Below, piece by piece: positions 60,701 to 64,000 of a stretch of DNA of 64,000 bases (its first letter is position 1; each line of letters starts with the position of its first letter). The translations under genes and the position numbers were made by a program. Location: contig NZ_VTWT01000005.1 in the NCBI RefSeq assembly GCF_008727925.1, forward strand, positions 62,001-126,000, written 5' to 3'. The notes beneath the pieces are model-generated. The model saw nothing but the letters and a program-made list of their open reading frames with translations, had not been told where the DNA came from and did no database searches. Origin of the DNA: Adhaeribacter soli (GTDB lineage: Bacteria > Bacteroidota > Bacteroidia > Cytophagales > Hymenobacteraceae).

Positions 60701-63092
60701 TACCTCCCCTTGCATTAACCTGACCGGCCTTGCTAACCCAGGCGTAGAATTCTGGTACCATATGCACGGCGCTACCATAGGTTCTCTGGAGCTGGAGATA
60801 TCCAATAACGGAGGTACTACCTGGACCCCTGTTCCAAACTCTGCCATTTCCGGCACCCAGCAAACAAGCAATACTGCTCCTTGGCTGAAAAAGACCGTAA
60901 GTCTTGCCGGAAATACCGGTACTGTTTCAGTTAGATTTAAGGCAACCCGCGGAAGCGGCACAACCGGCGATATGGCGATCGATGATTTAAGATTCCTCGA
61001 TATTCCTGCCATAGATGCCGAACTAACAACAGTAACATTACCGGCGAATAGCTGCAGCTTGACCACTTCTGAGAACGTATGCATTACTGTTACAAATAAT
61101 GGTAATGCTTCAATTTCTAATGTTCCGGTTAGCTATACTATAAATGGGGGCACCGCCGTGGCAGAAACCATACCTGGCCCGATTGCAGTAGGCGCAAGTT
61201 TACAATATTGCTTTACAACCAAAGCGAATTTAAGCACCCCTAATGCTTATACCGTTAGCGCAACAGTAAACCTGGCCGGCGATGGTGATAACAGCAACAA
61301 CACAACTACCGGAATCGTAACCTCAATTCCAACCATTACAGCCAACTCCCTGCCTTACTTCCAGAACTTCGACAATGGTCCGGCGGGCTGGACAGCTGGC
61401 GGTGCCAACTCTTCCTGGGTACTCGGTACGCCGGCCAAGTCAGTAATTAACACGGCTGCTTCCGGCACCAATTCATGGGTTACCAGCTTAAGCGGAACCA
61501 ACAATACAAACGAAAAATCTTTTGTACAAGGTCCTTGCTTTAACTTCAGTGGCGTAGCTGATCCTGATTTTGAAATGAAAATCTGGTGGGAATCTGAATC
61601 AAGCTGGGATGGCGCTGTGCTGCAGTCTTCTATTGACGGTGGAGCAACCTGGCAGAATGTAGGTGCTGTAGGCGACCCCAACAACTGGTATAACGACAAT
61701 TCCATCAGCGGAAACCCGGGCGAACAGCCATCTGCTTCATCTGCTGAAGGCTGGACAGGCCGTACTGGCGGTTCTATTCTGGGAAGCGGCGGTTGGGTAC
61801 TTGCCAAGCACAAGCTTACCGGCCTTGGCGGACAGTCTTCCGTGCTACTGCGAGTTGCTTTCGGTGCTGACGGCAGCGGTAATTATGACGGATTTGCTTT
61901 TGACGACATCCGCATTGGAGATAACTCCAACAACTTAGCCATAAACGCCTTTGTACCGCTTACCCAGATCTGCGGCTTCGGAACGAACGAAAAAGTAGAA
62001 GTAGTACTGGAAAACCAGGGTAGCATTCCTGCTTCCGGCTATACCGTTAGCTACACAGTAAATAACGGCACTACCACAACCACACCGGTTAGCGTACCTG
62101 GCCCTACCCTGGCTCCTGGCACTCCGACTAACTTTACGTTCCCGACCGGTGCGAACCTGTCTGCTCCTGGTGCTTACACCATTGTAGTTACTGTAACCAT
62201 GGCAGGCGACCCGGACGTTTCAAACAACACCATTACCTACACCATTACCAACGCTACCCTAACCGGTATGCCGCCGGTGATCGACTTTGAAACCGCTACT
62301 ACCGACCTGTCGATCATGCGGGTAGTAAAAGGCACCAAAGGTAACGTTACCGAAGGAACTGGCGCCAGCTTTGGCACAACTTCTACCGAAGGTATGATCA
62401 TGGATGCAACTTCAGCTACCGGCTGGACCATTCCTGCCGGACCAACCAACCCATGGACCAATAACCTGGATAACTTTGCCGGCACTTACCTGTGCTTTAA
62501 TCCGACCAGCAACGGCCAGAACGACTCACTGTGGCTGTACTTTGATCTGAAGCAGCTCTACAAAGGAGCCAGTGCCAACACCAACTTCCGCGTAACCGTG
62601 AACGGAACCCCAGTTGGTGGCAACCAGACCACTCCGGCCAACACCTACCGTCCACCATTTACAGGAACCGGAGGTACAACCAACTGGACCCCGATCAAGA
62701 TCAGCCTGCTGCAGTATGCCAACCTGCCGAACATCCAGATCGGTTTTGAGTCGAGCGTGTCTGAGCCGTATGCTAATGGCACCGGAACTGCTAACCTGAT
62801 AGACAACATCCGCATCCGCAGAGTAGCTACTACTACAACCGGAATAAGCAAAGGTTTACTGGCCGGACAGGTGAATGTTTATCCGAACCCATCGGCTGGT
62901 ATCTTCCAGGTGAGCCTGCCGGAAGGCAAAGTTTACCAACTGGAAGTAACCGACCTGACCGGCAGAAGAATCCTGAGCAAAGAAACCAGGGATAACACAA
63001 GCCTTGATCTCAGCAAAGCTGCCAAAGGTATTTACCTGCTGAAAGTAACTACCCAGGGTGCTTCTACCATGAAGAAGATCATTGTAGAATAA
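57738..63092 (+). CDS. Giant modular T9SS surface protein B (MAM-like/CARDB/jelly-roll)
   Basis: 1784 residues from the ATG at 57738, which begins the signal peptide (MKKLYLLLGVLASSGLAQAQ); an in-frame extension to 57549 covers the promoter and is rejected. Modules in order: MAM-like (about 27), CARDB (205), MAM-like (320), CARDB (497), jelly-roll (611), CARDB (798), MAM-like (912), CARDB (1090), jelly-roll (1205), CARDB (1400), beta domain (1508), sorting domain (1707). The first jelly-roll is almost the same as that of protein A at the DNA level. MAM-like modules show FWYHM and GDMAIDDVKFF. Likely a long surface fibre or adhesin; the alternating order suggests growth by module duplication. 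Confidence 0.87.
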   Translation: MKKLYLLLGVLASSGLAQAQTTCGTTVSVFPHIQNFETATAGSPGVLPTGWTGSPTTGYRWEVEDGPVGSTGTGPSADHTTGAAGGKYVYGETSSGATGAIAYLTSPCIDLTGLTAPGIQFWYHMNGATIGSLELEITTNGGNTWTLLPGSTISGAQQTAATDPWLRKTVSLAGNTGTAQVRFKITRGSSFTGDIAIDDVKFFSIPAVDAEITALTSPSTFTGCGFTATENVTVTIQNNGNAAISSIPVRYQIGTNAPVNETANITIAPGATGTYTFTAKANLAAGGTYNLTATVLLPSDGDQSNDAKTRTIVNPLVATFPSIQDFATATAGAPGVMPSGWLASPATGFRWEVDTDQPASGTTSGPAADHTTGTPGNGKYAFTESSSGAAGAIAYLTSPCINLTGLTTPGMEFWYHMHGATTGSMEVEISTDGGTTWTLVPGSAITGPQQTSATAPWQKKVVSFTGFTGTVQVRFKGTRGSGTSGDMAIDDVKFFNIPAIDAELAAITSPAVSGCGFTANENVTITIKNNGTTALTAVPVRYQIGTTTVNETASVNIAPGATGTYTFTAKVNLVTPGTYTLTTTVLQPSDGDPSNDVQTRTINVIPNISAFPYFQNFESGAGGWISGGTNSSWALGTPAKPIINTAGSGTSSWITSLTGGYNDNEDSYVVGPCFNFSTISQPIITMKIWWNLENNWDKAALQSSIDGGATWQHVGAFGDPNNWYNNNSTSGPGVGGGIKLGWSGRASTSNGSGGWVTAKHALTGLGGQSSVMLRIALGSDGSNVDDGFAFDDITIMQTPANDVGLTAFTAPVLSGCSYSATEQICIPITNHGSAATPSFQVSYQIGSNPAVTETVTTPIAPGATLNYCFTTSANLSAGGTYNFTFTTTLTGDADPSNNTITKTVVNPVISTLPHQETFASATAGAPGVLPLGWTASPTTGFRWEIDTDQPASGTGSGPAADHTTGTPGAGKYAFTESTSGSAGSFAYLTSPCINLTGLANPGVEFWYHMHGATIGSLELEISNNGGTTWTPVPNSAISGTQQTSNTAPWLKKTVSLAGNTGTVSVRFKATRGSGTTGDMAIDDLRFLDIPAIDAELTTVTLPANSCSLTTSENVCITVTNNGNASISNVPVSYTINGGTAVAETIPGPIAVGASLQYCFTTKANLSTPNAYTVSATVNLAGDGDNSNNTTTGIVTSIPTITANSLPYFQNFDNGPAGWTAGGANSSWVLGTPAKSVINTAASGTNSWVTSLSGTNNTNEKSFVQGPCFNFSGVADPDFEMKIWWESESSWDGAVLQSSIDGGATWQNVGAVGDPNNWYNDNSISGNPGEQPSASSAEGWTGRTGGSILGSGGWVLAKHKLTGLGGQSSVLLRVAFGADGSGNYDGFAFDDIRIGDNSNNLAINAFVPLTQICGFGTNEKVEVVLENQGSIPASGYTVSYTVNNGTTTTTPVSVPGPTLAPGTPTNFTFPTGANLSAPGAYTIVVTVTMAGDPDVSNNTITYTITNATLTGMPPVIDFETATTDLSIMRVVKGTKGNVTEGTGASFGTTSTEGMIMDATSATGWTIPAGPTNPWTNNLDNFAGTYLCFNPTSNGQNDSLWLYFDLKQLYKGASANTNFRVTVNGTPVGGNQTTPANTYRPPFTGTGGTTNWTPIKISLLQYANLPNIQIGFESSVSEPYANGTGTANLIDNIRIRRVATTTTGISKGLLAGQVNVYPNPSAGIFQVSLPEGKVYQLEVTDLTGRRILSKETRDNTSLDLSKAAKGIYLLKVTTQGASTMKKIIVE
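62216..63092 (+). repeat. 3' segment nearly identical to 56411-57287
   Basis: Second copy of the 877 nt segment; both copies end with the same sorting domain. Scattered synonymous changes are clustered in 62600-62680 and 62820-62850. Confidence 0.9.
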
Positions 63093-63116
63093 GCTCCCTG
63101 ATAGTACCTTAACTGA

Positions 63117-63147
63117 AAAGCCCCGCTAAAATTAGCGGGGCTTTTTC
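63117..63147 (+). terminator. Terminator directly after giant gene B
   Basis: AAAAGCCCCGCTAA pairs with TTAGCGGGGCTTTT, 25 nt after the stop. No matching copy follows gene A. Confidence 0.9.
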
Positions 63148-63214
63148 TTTGATGGCAATGGGTAAAAAAGGCTTTAACGAAATCTCTCTAACCAAAAACG
63201 CTACCTACCTGGCA

Positions 63215-63250
63215 TAAAAAACTCCTGCTTTAAACGGCAGGAGTTTTTTA
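63215..63250 (+). terminator. Second copy of terminator T
   Basis: ACTCCTGC-TTTAAACG-GCAGGAGT again, same stem and loop as 57325-57363. It lies 70 nt beyond the first terminator. The rest of the 516 nt gap 63093-63608 is AT-rich with no gene visible. Confidence 0.92.
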
Positions 63251-63608
63251 TGTAAATAATAACCCTTAGCGGGTTTCAGTGTCATAAACAAGCCAACAGA
63301 TTGTAAACGAAGGTGTTATCCTTAAATACTTTCATTAACTTTTCAATATTAACATTTCAGAAATAAAAATAAACCAGAATAAATAGTACAAATTCGCCAA
63401 TCCCTTTTTCTCTTCCAGGTGGTTTCAGTAACATTCCAGATAAAAATAGTACCCATAACTACTGGAAAATATCATATAACATAAACAATAAAAGCTTCAA
63501 ATCTGTTTTGCACTTTTCCCTCCTGGTGTTATAACGGTTTGCATTGAATTTATAATAAACTATAAATTAAGGGCTTAAACAATCTTTCATTTACCCAAAA
63601 CCACTACC

Positions 63609-64000
63609 ATGAAAAAAATTTTAACCTTTACCTTACTCTACCTGCTGCTGGTAGGCGGAGCTAGGTCGCAACAGCCCTGTACATCACCAATTTCTTCTTT
63701 CCCTTACTTTGAAAATTTTGAAACCGGTGCAGGCGGCTGGATGGCGGGTGGCACCAATTCTTCCTGGGCACTCGGAACGCCTATAAAGCAGGTAATCAAT
63801 ACTGCCGCTTCGGGTACAAACTCCTGGGTAACCAATTTATCCGGACCTTACAGAGCCAACGAACAATCTTACGTAATGAGCCCCTGCTTTAGTACCATGT
63901 CGATGACGCAGCCGGTACTGGAAATGAAGATCTGGTGGAGCTCTGAATCTAATTGGGATGGTGCTGTTTTGCAATCTTCTTCCGACGGAGGCTTAACCTG
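63609..64000 (+). CDS. Third modular T9SS-type surface protein, N-terminal part only
   Basis: About 130 codons are visible before the window ends. The signal peptide is MKKILTFTLLYLLLVGGARS, followed by a jelly-roll module (SSFPYFENFETGAGGWMAGG, KIWWSSESNWDGAVLQSS) of the same type as in proteins A and B. The C-terminus, and so any sorting domain, lies beyond the edge. Its beginning resembles the relic at 57437. Confidence 0.8.
   Translation, partial: MKKILTFTLLYLLLVGGARSQQPCTSPISSFPYFENFETGAGGWMAGGTNSSWALGTPIKQVINTAASGTNSWVTNLSGPYRANEQSYVMSPCFSTMSMTQPVLEMKIWWSSESNWDGAVLQSSSDGGLT

Noticed and set aside
53754-63092. Repeated DNA that might look like a CRISPR or satellite array
   Set aside because: Repeats are hundreds of nt long, in frame, and correspond to protein modules (CARDB, MAM-like, jelly-roll).

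Overview
This 64 kb window comes from a chromosome of the phylum Bacteroidota, most likely order Cytophagales and plausibly a Hymenobacteraceae-like genus. The evidence is many secreted proteins with type IX secretion (T9SS) C-terminal sorting domains, an IPExxxVDY-family gene, DUF6029 and Omp28 proteins, an S46 dipeptidyl-peptidase, an atpD-atpC pair apart from the other ATP synthase genes, promoters of the TTG-N19/20-TAnnTTTG type and almost no Shine-Dalgarno sequences. The genus is an inference. I saw no rRNA, tRNA, CRISPR array, transposase or prophage gene.

Layout. 1-5 kb: a partial TPR protein, a T9SS cargo protein, thioredoxin and two small genes. 5-10.5 kb: a minus-strand envelope block of an Omp28 lipoprotein, a DUF6029 barrel, a TlpA-like oxidoreductase and an Omp28-like T9SS protein, three of which carry CxxC thioredoxin-like motifs. 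10.7-15.8 kb: a T9SS protein, a DNA alkyltransferase, a HEAT-cyclophilin lipoprotein, a cupin, a lipocalin-like protein and an orphan Imm53 immunity protein. 15.8-21.6 kb: two outer-membrane proteins and the S46 peptidase. 21.7-33.5 kb: mostly housekeeping genes (yidD, lgt, nadE, the acpP-fabF-rnc operon, IPExxxVDY, pyk, rpsT). 33.7-37.9 kb: a di-heme peroxidase, two MbnP-family proteins and a second di-heme peroxidase, a probable metal-handling or protein-oxidation system. 38-51.3 kb: hydrolase, rsmG, a sigma factor overlapping a glycosyltransferase, tgt, an LptF/G permease, a DMT transporter, ispE, and a PglC/PglD/PglE-like sugar trio. 51.5-53.4 kb: atpC and atpD. 53.7-64 kb: three giant modular T9SS proteins in tandem, the last cut by the window edge.

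Two themes stand out. First, gaps are densely packed with palindromic repeats of at least six families, some nested, plus degenerate 7-10 nt tandem repeats and a 171 bp near-palindromic element. Second, the last 10 kb records a tandem duplication of a T9SS gene together with its promoter, terminator and the beginning of the following gene; a decayed copy of that beginning is still visible between the first two genes.

How the genes work together: the window is dominated by envelope biology, namely proteins exported by Sec and T9SS, outer-membrane barrels, periplasmic thiol chemistry, periplasmic c-type haem enzymes with their putative MbnP substrates, lipoprotein maturation (lgt), LPS transport and surface sugar synthesis. 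All function calls rest on reading motifs by eye; no database search was run.
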